Shown here piece by piece: positions 28,401 through 37,472 of a stretch of 64,000 bases of DNA; the stretch's first letter is position 1, and each line of letters starts with the position of its first letter. This DNA is from Verrucomicrobia bacterium LW23. Lineage in GTDB: Bacteria > Verrucomicrobiota > Verrucomicrobiia > Methylacidiphilales > UBA1321. The stretch covers positions 1-64,000 of the forward strand of contig QAZA01000003.1 in the NCBI GenBank assembly GCA_003054695.1, in the 5' to 3' direction. A program made the position numbers and the translations under genes. The notes below the pieces were generated by a model. That model saw nothing but the letters and a program-made list of their open reading frames with translations, had not been told where the DNA came from and made no database searches.

Positions 28401-29522
28401 TCAATCCGACGAGCCCGCGCCTCCTTCGATTGAGGAGGGGGTGCGGCTGTCAGCTGGGACGGCTGACATGCGTAAAGCAATGTCTTTCAGGTACTTGGAG
28501 CGCGCCTCTATCGTATTTTCAGCAGCAGGAAAGTCGATCAGATTCCATGTAACGTTCCACACTTTTCTCTCGCCTTCCGCCATGTGCCATGTGGGGCTAA
28601 GTGCCTCAATTTCATAGATTTGCGTCTCGCGCTTGGCATAAGCCTGCAGGTTGCTGGCTTCCAGGTAAACAGCGGCGCGATCGTGCGCGACAGTTTGTAT
28701 AAATGCGGAGTTTTCTTCTACGTACGCGATCCAGGTACCGAAGGTGCCCGCCTTGATGTACTTCTCGGGCATGGCGACATGGAGAGTACGTAAAGGCTTG
28801 TTGTACTCCACTTTAGGTTTCCCCACAACATCGGGCCACAACCGGTAGGGCAGGTAGTTGGGATGGGGAATGCCGGGCACGTTATCCAGCAGGAAGTAGC
28901 GCGCGCTGTCGGGCTGGCCGGGTACATCTTTGCGGACGGTAGTGACGGTCCAGACGTGCACGGGCCATACGGACGGCTTAAGTTTCTCCACCACAATAGT
29001 TTGCCACACCTGGGGCGAGTTCTTGCGGAGCTCGAAACGGCGGGTGATCCGAATGCCCAGGTGGGCGCTGAGGCCGCTGCGAATCTCCAGCGCGGTAGGG
29101 GTGGATGTCACGATCTCCCAGGCCGCGCCGTCGATAACCGGGTCCCATCCAGTATTGCCATATATCTGTGGATTAAGAAGTTGCGTGGTGGGCCAGATGC
29201 GATCGCCGCCCCACGGATTCCAATGCCAGCTGGGGATCGGTGCCTCGTCGGTAATGCCAAGCCAGTTGGGTTCGCTCGGCCCTGCTGCGGTTTTGCGCTG
29301 GTAGGTGACAACGCGCCCGACGCGAGCCGCGACGCCAAGCGTAACCACGCCGTTGTCAAGCACTTGCACTGGGCCAAGGTGCTTGTAATCCAGGGGTGCG
29401 GCTTGGGGCTGCGGGGAGGGGGGCGAAGCCTTTGGCGCCTCGGCATCCTGTGCGTAAACGGCGTGGTGACAGCTACTTAGCGTGACGAAGAAGATGGCGG
29501 AGGCCAGAAGCGACGACCGCAT
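28401..29522 (-). CDS. DUF4380-like lipoprotein
   Basis: A 373-residue protein with a lipoprotein-type leader from ATG 29522: hydrophobic LLASAIFFVTL then SSC, giving a lipidated Cys near residue 18. The body is beta-rich and resembles DUF4380 / galactose-mutarotase-fold proteins common near glycosidases: GVVTLGVAARVGRVVTYQ, HWNPWGGDRIWPT, FELRKNSPQVWQTI and VWNVTWNLIDFP. The GGDRIWP motif is the strongest cue. It likely binds or reshapes a carbohydrate at the outer membrane, by analogy. It faces the large glycosidase, so the two loci may serve the same substrate although transcribed separately. Confidence 0.65.
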   Translation of the reverse strand: MRSSLLASAIFFVTLSSCHHAVYAQDAEAPKASPPSPQPQAAPLDYKHLGPVQVLDNGVVTLGVAARVGRVVTYQRKTAAGPSEPNWLGITDEAPIPSWHWNPWGGDRIWPTTQLLNPQIYGNTGWDPVIDGAAWEIVTSTPTALEIRSGLSAHLGIRITRRFELRKNSPQVWQTIVVEKLKPSVWPVHVWTVTTVRKDVPGQPDSARYFLLDNVPGIPHPNYLPYRLWPDVVGKPKVEYNKPLRTLHVAMPEKYIKAGTFGTWIAYVEENSAFIQTVAHDRAAVYLEASNLQAYAKRETQIYEIEALSPTWHMAEGERKVWNVTWNLIDFPAAENTIEARSKYLKDIALRMSAVPADSRTPSSIEGGAGSSD

Positions 29523-29587
29523 TGTGGAGATGAAGCACGCGTACATCGTTAAGCTGTTGTCCCGCATGATGTTGTGTAAGTGTCTGT

Positions 29588-30817
29588 CTACCGGACGTTG
29601 TCGAAATCAAACAGAACGGGCTGTTCCATCGTTGCGACCGCAAGGGCGTCGGCATTGCCAAAGACTTCCTCGAATTGCTTCATGGCACAGCGGTCGGTCA
29701 TGCAGGCCAGGTAATCGCAGGTGGCGCGATACAATCCGTCTTTCTTGATGCGCGTATTGAACTGTTGGCTTAGCAGATGTGGATGCTTGACAATGAGTTG
29801 GAACAATTGACGGAGGCAGAGCATGGCTCGCTCATTTATCTTTTTTATATCGTCGTGGTGATAGAACTGGTTGAACAGAAAGCGCCGCAGGAGCAGGAGC
29901 GGCTCGCGCAATTCGTCGGAGACGGTAATGAGTTTGTTCTGCAAAGCTCGTACATCAGCAACCGTGGCCACGCCGGATCGCGCAATGGCATCCGACGAGG
30001 TGTGAATGGCATCGCCCACAAGCATATCCAGCAGGCAGCGAAGCACATACGCATGGCCGCGTTCGCTTTCCAGGCGGCTGTAATTGCGCTGGGCGCGGCG
30101 GAGCGTGTTGCGCCACAGGGGCTGCTCGGCCAGGTCGTCGCGGCAAATCAGGCCGGCTTCCAGGGCATCGTCCAGGTCGTGGCAGACGTAGGCGAGGTCG
30201 TCGGCGAGGTCGGCAACCTGGGCTTCCAGACTGGGCTGCCAGGTGCTGCCGTGGGCGGCAGCGCTTTCGGGCACGGCAAAGCCGGAGCTGTTTTCGTAGC
30301 CGGGGCGCAGATTTTTGGCCAGGCCTTCCATGGTTTCCCAGCTTAGGTTTAAGCCGTTGAATTCCGGGTACTTAAGCTCCAGCTCGCTCACCACGCGGAT
30401 GCTTTGGTGGTTGTGATCGAAACCGCCGTGCTCCTTCATCAGAGTGTTCAGCATCACCTCGCCGGCGTGGCCAAAGGGGGGGTGCCCCAGGTCGTGCGCC
30501 AGGGCGATGGCTTCGGCCAGGTCCTCATTCAGGCCCAGGGAGCGGCTGATGCTGCGCGCGATGCAGGCCACCTCCATGGTGTGCGTCAGGCGGGTGCGGT
30601 AGTGGTCGCCGCCGCCGTTCAGGAAGACCTGCGTCTTGTACTCCAGCCGGCGGAAGGCGCGGCTGTGGACAATGCGGTCGCGGTCGCGCTGATACTCGGA
30701 GCGATAGGTGTGCGCCTCCTCGGCGTGCTGCCGACCGCGGGAGGCACAGCTGAGCTGGGCGTAGGGCGCCAAGGATCGCGCTTCGATTTTTTCGAGGTCG
30801 TCTCGCTCACGGGTCAT
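29588..30817 (-). CDS. dgt: Deoxyguanosinetriphosphate triphosphohydrolase (HD domain)
   Basis: HD-superfamily enzyme that splits dGTP or other dNTPs into deoxynucleoside and tripolyphosphate, controlling nucleotide pools. The 409-residue product has the family opening (LAPYAQLSCASRGRQH), the metal His in THTMEVA, the HD pair in LAHDLGHPPFGHAG and the distal Asp in DLADDLAYVCHDLDDAL. The start at ATG 30817 fits the usual N-terminus; 30856 is possible. It lies 43 bases downstream of the BNR protein gene on the same strand. Precise dNTP preference cannot be read from sequence. Confidence 0.92.
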   Translation of the reverse strand: MTRERDDLEKIEARSLAPYAQLSCASRGRQHAEEAHTYRSEYQRDRDRIVHSRAFRRLEYKTQVFLNGGGDHYRTRLTHTMEVACIARSISRSLGLNEDLAEAIALAHDLGHPPFGHAGEVMLNTLMKEHGGFDHNHQSIRVVSELELKYPEFNGLNLSWETMEGLAKNLRPGYENSSGFAVPESAAAHGSTWQPSLEAQVADLADDLAYVCHDLDDALEAGLICRDDLAEQPLWRNTLRRAQRNYSRLESERGHAYVLRCLLDMLVGDAIHTSSDAIARSGVATVADVRALQNKLITVSDELREPLLLLRRFLFNQFYHHDDIKKINERAMLCLRQLFQLIVKHPHLLSQQFNTRIKKDGLYRATCDYLACMTDRCAMKQFEEVFGNADALAVATMEQPVLFDFDNVR

Positions 30818-30860
30818 ACCGTTGCCTATTCTTGTGGCTGCAAGGCTTTCCGGCAAGCTG

Positions 30861-32147
30861 TTATTCGTTTGTTACGCAAAAAGACTCGCCATCGCAGTCG
30901 TTCTCGAGTGCCCGGAAGTCTTTTATGCGGTGAAAGGTGAGGTAGTTGGCGTCGTGCTCGTTGGGGGCGCCACCCGTGGCGTCCTCCCAGGCGGTGCGGA
31001 CGGCGGCAATCATGTCGTTTCCGTCAAAATGCCAGTCCGCGTACTGAAATCCATGGCGATGGACGTCGGGATGTTGCAGGATGACAGCTCGCCTTGTCCA
31101 TTGCCGGAGATTGGAAGAGCATAGCAACATCAATGTGTTGCGAATGGATGCGTGGTTGTCTTTGGTGCCGGAATAACGGGCGGGAACGGCGTTGGCAAGC
31201 GTCCAGTAAAGGCCGGAGACGGAATCGTGACGCACTGTAAACTTGGTGGAGCCACCCGGCAGCTCGATCCACTCCACCTTATCGGTGCCAGGGCGCAGGA
31301 GCGCGGCTTTGCCGCCGGGCGGGTACTCCACGCGTAACAGATTTCCCACAGCAGCAACGGGTTGCGAGGCATCGTCGTCGGTCGCCGAGGCGCCTGCGGA
31401 CCGGGGGACGGTGGCGGGAAGGACGACGGCGTTGCCCTCCAGCCAGCCGCCAAAAAGGCCGCCCAGCCACTCCGGCCGTTGCGTGCCCATGCGGTCGAGC
31501 GTCCAGCTTGCGGGGTCCATCAGGTCGGAGTCCTCGGCTGCGGAAAGCATGCACGGGTTGTAGCGGCGGCCCCACTGGTGGCCGGAGGAGGCGTCCTCGA
31601 TGGCGCGCCACAGGCGGCCGTTGTGGATGGCGACCGGCATTGGGCCGGTGTGGTACTGTCCGGATGCGGTAAGCAGGGCGGGTTCCGACCAGGTGCGGCC
31701 GCCGTCGTCGCTGCGGCGCAGGCAGACGAGGCCGTGGTGATGGGTTACGCCCAAAAGCCACACGGCGCCGCGATGCTGGAAGAGGTTGCACCAGAAAGCT
31801 TTATCCAGGCGCGCGGTTTGCGTCCATGTGGCACCGCGGTCCTCGCTGCGGAAGATAAGTGTGGTGCCGCACTGAAATTCGCCGCTTTCCGGGCCAAAGA
31901 AGTCGTGCGCCGCGACCAGAGCGCCGTCCTGTAGGTTGGCGATGGCCGGCGACCCCACAAACAGCCCGTTCCCCGAGGGCTGATGGCTGATGACCACGCC
32001 GGGAGGCGGGGTGTGCGGGCGCGGCGTGGAGACGGTTTGCGGCGGGATGGAGGCGGCAGTGCCGGCGCGGGGGGCGCAGCCGGGAGTAAGGGTCAGAGTC
32101 ATTCCAGGAATTGTTGCGTTAGCGCCAGCTTGCGCGGCGACTCGCAT
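30861..32147 (-). CDS. BNR/sialidase-like beta-propeller protein
   Basis: A protein of up to 428 residues with Asp-box motifs of the sialidase/neuraminidase propeller fold: FRSEDRGATWTQ and LRRSDDGGRTWSEP (S-x-D-x-G-x-T-W). Blade-like strands continue to the C-terminus (FRALENDCDGESF). Relatives include exo-alpha-sialidases and other glycosidases, but the catalytic Arg triad cannot be confirmed by eye, so function is open. Starts at 32147 and 32102 are both ATG; neither gives a convincing signal peptide, which is odd for this fold. It is first in a probable operon with dgt. Confidence 0.7.
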   Translation of the reverse strand: MRVAAQAGANATIPGMTLTLTPGCAPRAGTAASIPPQTVSTPRPHTPPPGVVISHQPSGNGLFVGSPAIANLQDGALVAAHDFFGPESGEFQCGTTLIFRSEDRGATWTQTARLDKAFWCNLFQHRGAVWLLGVTHHHGLVCLRRSDDGGRTWSEPALLTASGQYHTGPMPVAIHNGRLWRAIEDASSGHQWGRRYNPCMLSAAEDSDLMDPASWTLDRMGTQRPEWLGGLFGGWLEGNAVVLPATVPRSAGASATDDDASQPVAAVGNLLRVEYPPGGKAALLRPGTDKVEWIELPGGSTKFTVRHDSVSGLYWTLANAVPARYSGTKDNHASIRNTLMLLCSSNLRQWTRRAVILQHPDVHRHGFQYADWHFDGNDMIAAVRTAWEDATGGAPNEHDANYLTFHRIKDFRALENDCDGESFCVTNE

Positions 32148-32471
32148 GGATAGCGACGAACGTGCTGAAGATCAAGCTAATCGTGCGGCCCGAGGGCTGG
32201 GATGCAGGGCTCGAGCCAGGAAGGCAGCATCCAGCATCCCCCTCCTCTTTCATTTAATACAACATATATTGTGCGAAGTCATGTTAGTCCGGGCTCGGGC
32301 CCTCTTTTTGTCTGACGGCCCGTGTTTCGACAAATGGGGCCAAGGTTGACCGTGCATCCACAGTCGCGCGCACAGGCGCGGGTTCCTCTAAACCCGGGCC
32401 GAAGGGAGTCATCGCTCAGGTGCTCTGGCGCTCTGGCGCGCCTGTTGCGAGGAAGCCCTCGCGAGGAAGGC
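32148..32471. other. Intergenic gap, no gene recognised
   Basis: A 324-base gap upstream of the BNR gene. The part at 32235-32285 is AT-rich and could hold its promoter; I see no clear -35/-10 pair. Short GC-rich inverted repeats occur near 32292-32305 and 32450-32475. No small protein or RNA stands out. Confidence 0.35.
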
Positions 32472-33083
32472 TTATGTATTTTTTCCTCCGTCCTGATCGG
32501 CGGCATCCCCACCATCGCCAAGGTCTAAATCCAGCCTGCCAGGCTTCTTCGGGCGCTTTTTCCTGGGATTCCATCTGCTGCCGGGCGGGAATTCTCCTTT
32601 GTATATCACTCCGCTGGCGCGCCCCATTCTCTCTATGTCCGCCAACTCCGCGCTGCGCATGGCCCAGCGCACAAAGGTGTGCCCAGGCGCGGACGGATTC
32701 TCTCCTGCCACGTTGAGGGCCGCCAGCGCTTCCCGCAGGCAGGCCAATCCCTTGTCGTCCTGTCTCGCCTCAAAATAGTCGCAGGCAAGAATGCCCAGAT
32801 GGCTGGCCAGTGCTTGCGCGTTGGAGCGGTGGGTCGCGCGTAAAAACTCCGCCTGCTTCTCCAGCACAGCCAAGGCTTCATCCTTATGTCCAGCGTCCTT
32901 AAGGACGACGGAGGCCCAGCCTGCTACAGCGCCCATGGCCCCCGGGCCTGGCCGGTCCATCGTGTCTTGCTCCACTTTAATCCAAAGCTCGCGGCATTTC
33001 GCAGCAATCTCCAGTGCCCGCCGCCGCTTGTTTTTGGTACCTATAATCGCAACGAATTCGGCATGCCACTCGTCGTGTGTCAT
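32472..33083 (-). CDS. Small TPR-like helical-repeat protein
   Basis: A 203-residue soluble protein from ATG 33083. It contains two to three TPR-like helix pairs (KRRALEIAAKCRELWIKVEQ, KDEALAVLEKQAEFLRA, DKGLACLREALAALNVA) followed by a very basic stretch (NPRKKRPKKPGR) and an acidic tail (LDLDLGDGGDAADQDG). No signal or membrane segment. It is divergent from the AAA+ ATPase gene, with only about 50 bases between the starts, so they probably share a promoter region. I infer a functional link but cannot name the partner. An upstream ATG at 33134 overlaps the AAA gene start and is less likely. Confidence 0.6.
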   Translation of the reverse strand: MTHDEWHAEFVAIIGTKNKRRRALEIAAKCRELWIKVEQDTMDRPGPGAMGAVAGWASVVLKDAGHKDEALAVLEKQAEFLRATHRSNAQALASHLGILACDYFEARQDDKGLACLREALAALNVAGENPSAPGHTFVRWAMRSAELADIERMGRASGVIYKGEFPPGSRWNPRKKRPKKPGRLDLDLGDGGDAADQDGGKNT

Positions 33084-33134
33084 GCGCGTTACCTTAGCTG
33101 CTCTATTCAGTGGCGCAAAGTCCAAAACCCGCAT

Positions 33135-35378
33135 ATGATGTTCCGCGCGATGGCTGAAACTCCTGTTCCCGTCCCGCCTCACATTCCGGTGCGTCACGCG
33201 CATAGTCCGGGTTCTCCTGCCATTCCTGGCGGTCGTCAGCATTCTGGCGCAGGCTCAGAGGATGCCGCCGGCGCGCACCCGCTTCTCACCAGCGTTGTAG
33301 ATCCAGACGCCGCAGCCCCTGCGTCTCCGTCGCCACCTGCTCCTGCTGGAGCACCGCCTGCGGAAGCGCCATCCCCCTCACCCGCATCTCCTGCTCCACC
33401 CGCTCCCTCTCCCGCACCGCCTCCGGAACCCCCGTCCCCTGCCCTCACCTCCGCCGAGTTCCTTTCCCTGCCCGCCACGCCGCGGTGGATTCGCGATATC
33501 TTTCGGTTCCTGCCCGTCAAATCGCAGTTTGTCTGCTTTGGCAATGTGCGCGATCGCTATCCGTATCCTGTTCAGGATAAGCAGTTTGTACCGCTTTTCT
33601 TTACCTCCTACCTGGCTTCCTCGCTGCAGCTCCGCGGCTTCCAGTACTTTCTGAGCTACGATCCCATCGACGGCTTTACGGTCGTTTCCCCACGCGGCAC
33701 GGCGGATGCCGACCAGCGCGCCTTCTTTTCGAAGCAGTTTCGGATGAGTTTTGACGCGGCTAACCGCATGCGCTGCACTCTGGAGCGCTCGCTCGAATTC
33801 ATCAGCGACATCCTGACACATCGCGAGCATTTTATCGCCTTATTTCTCGACTTCGCCTCGCGCTACGCCGTGCAGCCCAACGACTTAAGCGAGCGCGAGC
33901 ACGAGTACTTTACCCGCGCCCTGAAACTGAGCCACAGCGCCATGCCCCACGCCACCGCCACAATGCGGGAGGCGCAGTTCAACCCGGTCTTCTGGATCTG
34001 CGACCGCGAGAACGACCTGCCTGGCTGGTTTACGCTGGAGAACCCGCGCATCCGCTCCGCCATGATTCCCCGCCCGGACCACATCGTGCGGCGCGCCATG
34101 ATCGAAGGCATCGCTCCCAGCCTGCCCGGCTACCTGGACGGCTCCGACGACGAAAACGCTCGGCAAACCACCGTGTTTGTGGAGCAAACCGAAAGCATGC
34201 TCGTTTCCGACCTCATCGCCATTACGCAACTTTCACGGCGCGAGGCACTTCCGTTCAGCGATATTGGCGAGGCCGTGCGGCGGTTCAAGCTGGGCGTCTC
34301 GGAGGATCCCTGGCGACGTATCGATCGCTCACGCATTGTCGCGGGGCGGGAATTCATCGAGAAACGCCTGAAGGGACAAACGCAAGCCGTTGTCAAAGCG
34401 ATGGATATCGTCAAACGCGCTGTCACCGGCCTAAGCGGCGCTCAGGCGGCGCGCATCGGCGGCAAACCGCGCGGTGTCATGTTCCTGGCCGGCCCCACTG
34501 GTGTGGGCAAAACGGAACTGGCGAAGACGCTGACGGAACTGCTGTTTGGCGACGAGCGCGCGTACATCCGCTTTGATATGAGCGAGTTCTCGCAGGAGCA
34601 CTCGGACCAGCGGCTCATCGGCGCGCCCCCCGGCTACGTCGGCTACGATCAGGGCGGCGAGCTCACCAACGCCATCCGGGAGAAGCCGTTTTCGGTGGTG
34701 CTTTTCGACGAAATCGAGAAGGCGCATCCCCGCATCCTCGACAAATTTTTGCAGATGCTCGACGACGGCGTCATCACCAGCGGCCGCGGCGAGCGCGTGT
34801 ATTTTAGCGAGGCCGTCATCATCTTTACCAGCAACCTCGGCATCTTCAAAATCTCCCCAGAGGGCGAACGGGTGCCTAACGTGCTGCAGACGGACCCCTA
34901 CGACGCGGTGGAAAAGAAAGTGCGCGCCGAAATTGAGAGCTACTTTAAGGTACAGCTCAACCGGCCTGAAATCCTGAACCGCATTGGCGAAAACATCGTG
35001 ATTTTCGACTTTATCCGCCTGGAGGTAGGCGCGCAAATCTTTGAAAAGATGGTACTTAACGTGCTGGAACGCCTGGAGGAGCGCCAGCGCGTGCGCGTGC
35101 GCATCAGCGCGGAAGCCGCCAATGTGCTCGGTGCCATATGCCTGGCCGATCTCTCCAACGGCGGCCGCGGCATCGGCAACCATATTGAGGCATGGCTGGT
35201 CAATCCCCTGGCCCGCGCCCTGTTCGATTCCGACGCCCGTCCAGGTTCGCAACTGCTTATCCAGGAAATAGTTACCGTTGGTGAAGTGCCCGAACTTGTG
35301 CTGGTGGACGACACCGAAGCGATCGCCATAACCGGGGAGATCAAGGCCGAAGCACTGGACGAAACGGGGATGAGCTAA
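33135..35378 (+). CDS. ClpB-type AAA+ ATPase with unusual N-terminal half
   Basis: A 747-residue ATPase (starts at ATG 33135, 33138 or 33150). Residues about 55-105 are Pro/Ala-rich linker. Residues about 113-345 form a conserved-looking domain (WIRDIFRFLPVKSQFVCFGN, FLSYDPIDGFTVV, FIALFLDFASRYA, FWICDRENDLPGW), which may be a degenerate AAA domain without Walker A. The C-terminal half is a ClpA/ClpB D2-like module: Walker A GPTGVGKT (about 453-460), the pore loop GYVGYD, Walker B VVLFDEIEKAH (about 521), sensor FTSNLGI, arginine-finger region RPEILNRIG and the D2-small domain. It lacks the ClpB N and coiled-coil domains and a ClpP loop is not obvious. It probably remodels protein complexes. 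Divergent from the TPR-like gene. Confidence 0.8.
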   Translation: MMFRAMAETPVPVPPHIPVRHAHSPGSPAIPGGRQHSGAGSEDAAGAHPLLTSVVDPDAAAPASPSPPAPAGAPPAEAPSPSPASPAPPAPSPAPPPEPPSPALTSAEFLSLPATPRWIRDIFRFLPVKSQFVCFGNVRDRYPYPVQDKQFVPLFFTSYLASSLQLRGFQYFLSYDPIDGFTVVSPRGTADADQRAFFSKQFRMSFDAANRMRCTLERSLEFISDILTHREHFIALFLDFASRYAVQPNDLSEREHEYFTRALKLSHSAMPHATATMREAQFNPVFWICDRENDLPGWFTLENPRIRSAMIPRPDHIVRRAMIEGIAPSLPGYLDGSDDENARQTTVFVEQTESMLVSDLIAITQLSRREALPFSDIGEAVRRFKLGVSEDPWRRIDRSRIVAGREFIEKRLKGQTQAVVKAMDIVKRAVTGLSGAQAARIGGKPRGVMFLAGPTGVGKTELAKTLTELLFGDERAYIRFDMSEFSQEHSDQRLIGAPPGYVGYDQGGELTNAIREKPFSVVLFDEIEKAHPRILDKFLQMLDDGVITSGRGERVYFSEAVIIFTSNLGIFKISPEGERVPNVLQTDPYDAVEKKVRAEIESYFKVQLNRPEILNRIGENIVIFDFIRLEVGAQIFEKMVLNVLERLEERQRVRVRISAEAANVLGAICLADLSNGGRGIGNHIEAWLVNPLARALFDSDARPGSQLLIQEIVTVGEVPELVLVDDTEAIAITGEIKAEALDETGMS

Positions 35379-35470
35379 GGGTAAGTCCGGTAAGCACAAA
35401 TACCTGGACTCCAACAACTTAGTGCCTTGCAACAAACGGTGCGCTATAGACAGCCAAACAGCGGAAAGGG

Positions 35471-35543
<73 letters not shown>

Positions 35544-35597
35544 ATGGGTAACTTCGATTGAGCTGACGAGATTGTCATGACCTTGAGCTACTGACAA
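35544..35597 (-). promoter_or_regulatory. Promoter and 19-nt leader of tRNA-Gly copy 1
   Basis: On the minus strand -35 TTGTCA (35592-35597), 17-bp spacer and -10 CAATCT (35569-35574). Transcription should begin about 35562, exactly where the leader shared by all three copies (CTCAATCGAAGTTACCCAT, 35544-35562) begins. Confidence 0.75.
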
Positions 35598-35718
35598 GCA
35601 CTATTTTCAGAATAAATGGAGGACGACCGAGCGGCCACAACAGGCGAACGGAAGGTAGAAGTAACTGGCCGACAAAACCTCAGGAAAGCCTCTCACCCCA
35701 CAACAAGTGGGCGAAGGG

Positions 35719-35791
<73 letters not shown>

Positions 35792-35845
35792 GTGGGTAAC
35801 TTCGATTGAGTTGGCGATAATGACACGAGATCTAAAACCTGACAA
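35792..35845 (-). promoter_or_regulatory. Promoter and leader of tRNA-Gly copy 2
   Basis: Minus-strand -35 TTGTCA (35840-35845), 17-bp spacer, -10 CATTAT (35817-35822), then the conserved leader at 35792-35810, which differs from copy 1 only in its last base (C for T). Confidence 0.8.
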
Positions 35846-35993
35846 GCCCTTTTTTCACCTCAAAGCATTTTTCTGATCGCAGACGGGAAACAGGCAGGGA
35901 ATCGTGGCCGGAGGCATGCGAATTTTCGGGCGCGAATCCGCTTAAACACTTGCTAACCAATAACCTGCCACCCGAAAAACAAAGGCGGAAGGG

Positions 35994-36066
<73 letters not shown>

Positions 36067-36120
36067 ATGGGCAACTTCGATTGAGTTTGGGAGAATGCCA
36101 TAGCTTCGCGATTCTGACAA
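36067..36120 (-). promoter_or_regulatory. Promoter and leader of tRNA-Gly copy 3
   Basis: Minus-strand -35 TTGTCA (36115-36120), 17-bp spacer, -10 CATTCT (36092-36097), and leader 36067-36085 with one change from copy 1 (GTTGCCC for GTTACCC), which keeps pairing potential with the tRNA 5' end through G-U. Confidence 0.8.
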
Positions 36121-36392
36121 GTGCTCATTTGCAGGATCGTGCAGAAAAAAACCTGTGCCGGCCTTGATTACAGGCCGAAGGCCGTCTCCAAGCTTTCCAT
36201 TTGAAAACTTCGTGCTCCGCCCTATTTTTCTGAATTGCACGATGGTGCCGGGCCTGGTTAGGATGGCGCTCTTATTCAGACGTTCCGACCGCGGCCGCAT
36301 CCTTTATCTACGCAAAATCCGGTCGCTTCCCGATATGCTATCCGCCTCTGCCACAGGCTATTACAAGCATTCTTCCTTACGTTTCCAACTCC
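36121..36392. other. Intergenic gap before the MoxR gene
   Basis: A 272-base gap between the tRNA-Gly cluster promoter and the MoxR gene, which are transcribed away from each other. No further tRNA or small gene is recognisable. The last 25 bases before the MoxR ATG are C/T-rich. Confidence 0.4.
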
Positions 36393-37430
36393 ATGCCCAC
36401 AGCTTCCCCCCTACCTCCTCAGCGCGTCCCGGCCGCAGCGCCCGCCATTAATATCCAGGCCATCAACGATGCCGTGCAGCGCGCGTCCGCGTGGGTGCGC
36501 CCCATGCAGCAGCAGATGGGCCGCATTATTGTGGGGCAAAAGGATCTGGTGGAGCGCCTTATTGTGGGCGTCGTCGCCAACGGCCACGTCCTGCTGGAAG
36601 GCGTCCCCGGCCTGGCCAAGACGTTGACACTCAAGACTTTGGCGCAATGCATGCAGGTGCGCTTTCAACGCATCCAGTTTACGCCCGACATGCTGCCCGC
36701 CGACATCGTCGGCACCCTCGTTTACAACCCGGTAGAGGGCACCTTCAACACCAAGCACGGCCCGATTTTCTCCAATCTGGTGCTGGCCGACGAAATCAAT
36801 CGCGCCCCGGCCAAGGTGCAAAGCGCCCTGCTGGAGGCCATGCAGGAGCGCCAGGTAACGCTGGGCGATCAGACCTACCGCCTGCCGGACCCGTTTCTGG
36901 TGCTGGCAACGCAAAACCCTGTGGAGCAAGAGGGTACGTACTCCCTGCCCGAGGCGCAGGTCGACCGTTTTATGCTCAAGGTGGTCATCCACTACCCCAC
37001 GCGTACGGAGGAGCGCTCAATCCTGGACGCCATGGGCACCAGCGCACCGCTGCTGGATGTGACGCCGGTGATCACGCCCGAGGATGTGATCCACTCGCGC
37101 CATGTTGTTAATTCCATTTATATAGATGATAAAGTGAAGGATTATATTGTGGATATCGTCCTTGCCACGCGCGATCCGCAAGCCTATCGCCTTGATTTCC
37201 AAAGCTTTATCCAGTACGGCGCCTCACCCCGTGCTACTATCGCCCTCACCCTGGCCGCCAAAGGCTACGCGTTTATCCACGGCCGCGGCTACGTTACCCC
37301 GCAGGACGTCAAGGCGATGGCGCCCGACGTGCTCCGCCACCGCGTCATCGTTACGTACGAGGCGGAAGCGGAGAACCTGACCTCCACCGATATTGTCCAG
37401 CAGATCCTGGACACTCTCCCCGTCCCGTAA
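36393..37430 (+). CDS. MoxR-family AAA+ ATPase
   Basis: A 345-residue AAA+ ATPase of the MoxR/RavA group, chaperones that usually work with von Willebrand A-domain proteins to assemble complexes or insert cofactors. Visible motifs: Walker A GVPGLAKT, Walker B LADEINRAPAK, sensor LATQNPVEQEGTYSLPEAQVDRF, and the C-terminal helical lid. A short Pro/Ala-rich leader precedes the core. Usual partners (a DUF58 protein and vWA proteins) are not next to it; a methyltransferase gene follows after 42 bases. ATG 36393 has a C/T-rich leader. Confidence 0.93.
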   Translation: MPTASPLPPQRVPAAAPAINIQAINDAVQRASAWVRPMQQQMGRIIVGQKDLVERLIVGVVANGHVLLEGVPGLAKTLTLKTLAQCMQVRFQRIQFTPDMLPADIVGTLVYNPVEGTFNTKHGPIFSNLVLADEINRAPAKVQSALLEAMQERQVTLGDQTYRLPDPFLVLATQNPVEQEGTYSLPEAQVDRFMLKVVIHYPTRTEERSILDAMGTSAPLLDVTPVITPEDVIHSRHVVNSIYIDDKVKDYIVDIVLATRDPQAYRLDFQSFIQYGASPRATIALTLAAKGYAFIHGRGYVTPQDVKAMAPDVLRHRVIVTYEAEAENLTSTDIVQQILDTLPVP

Positions 37431-37472
37431 ACAGCAGCGCCCCAACGCTTTACCTAAGCAACCCCGGATCCC

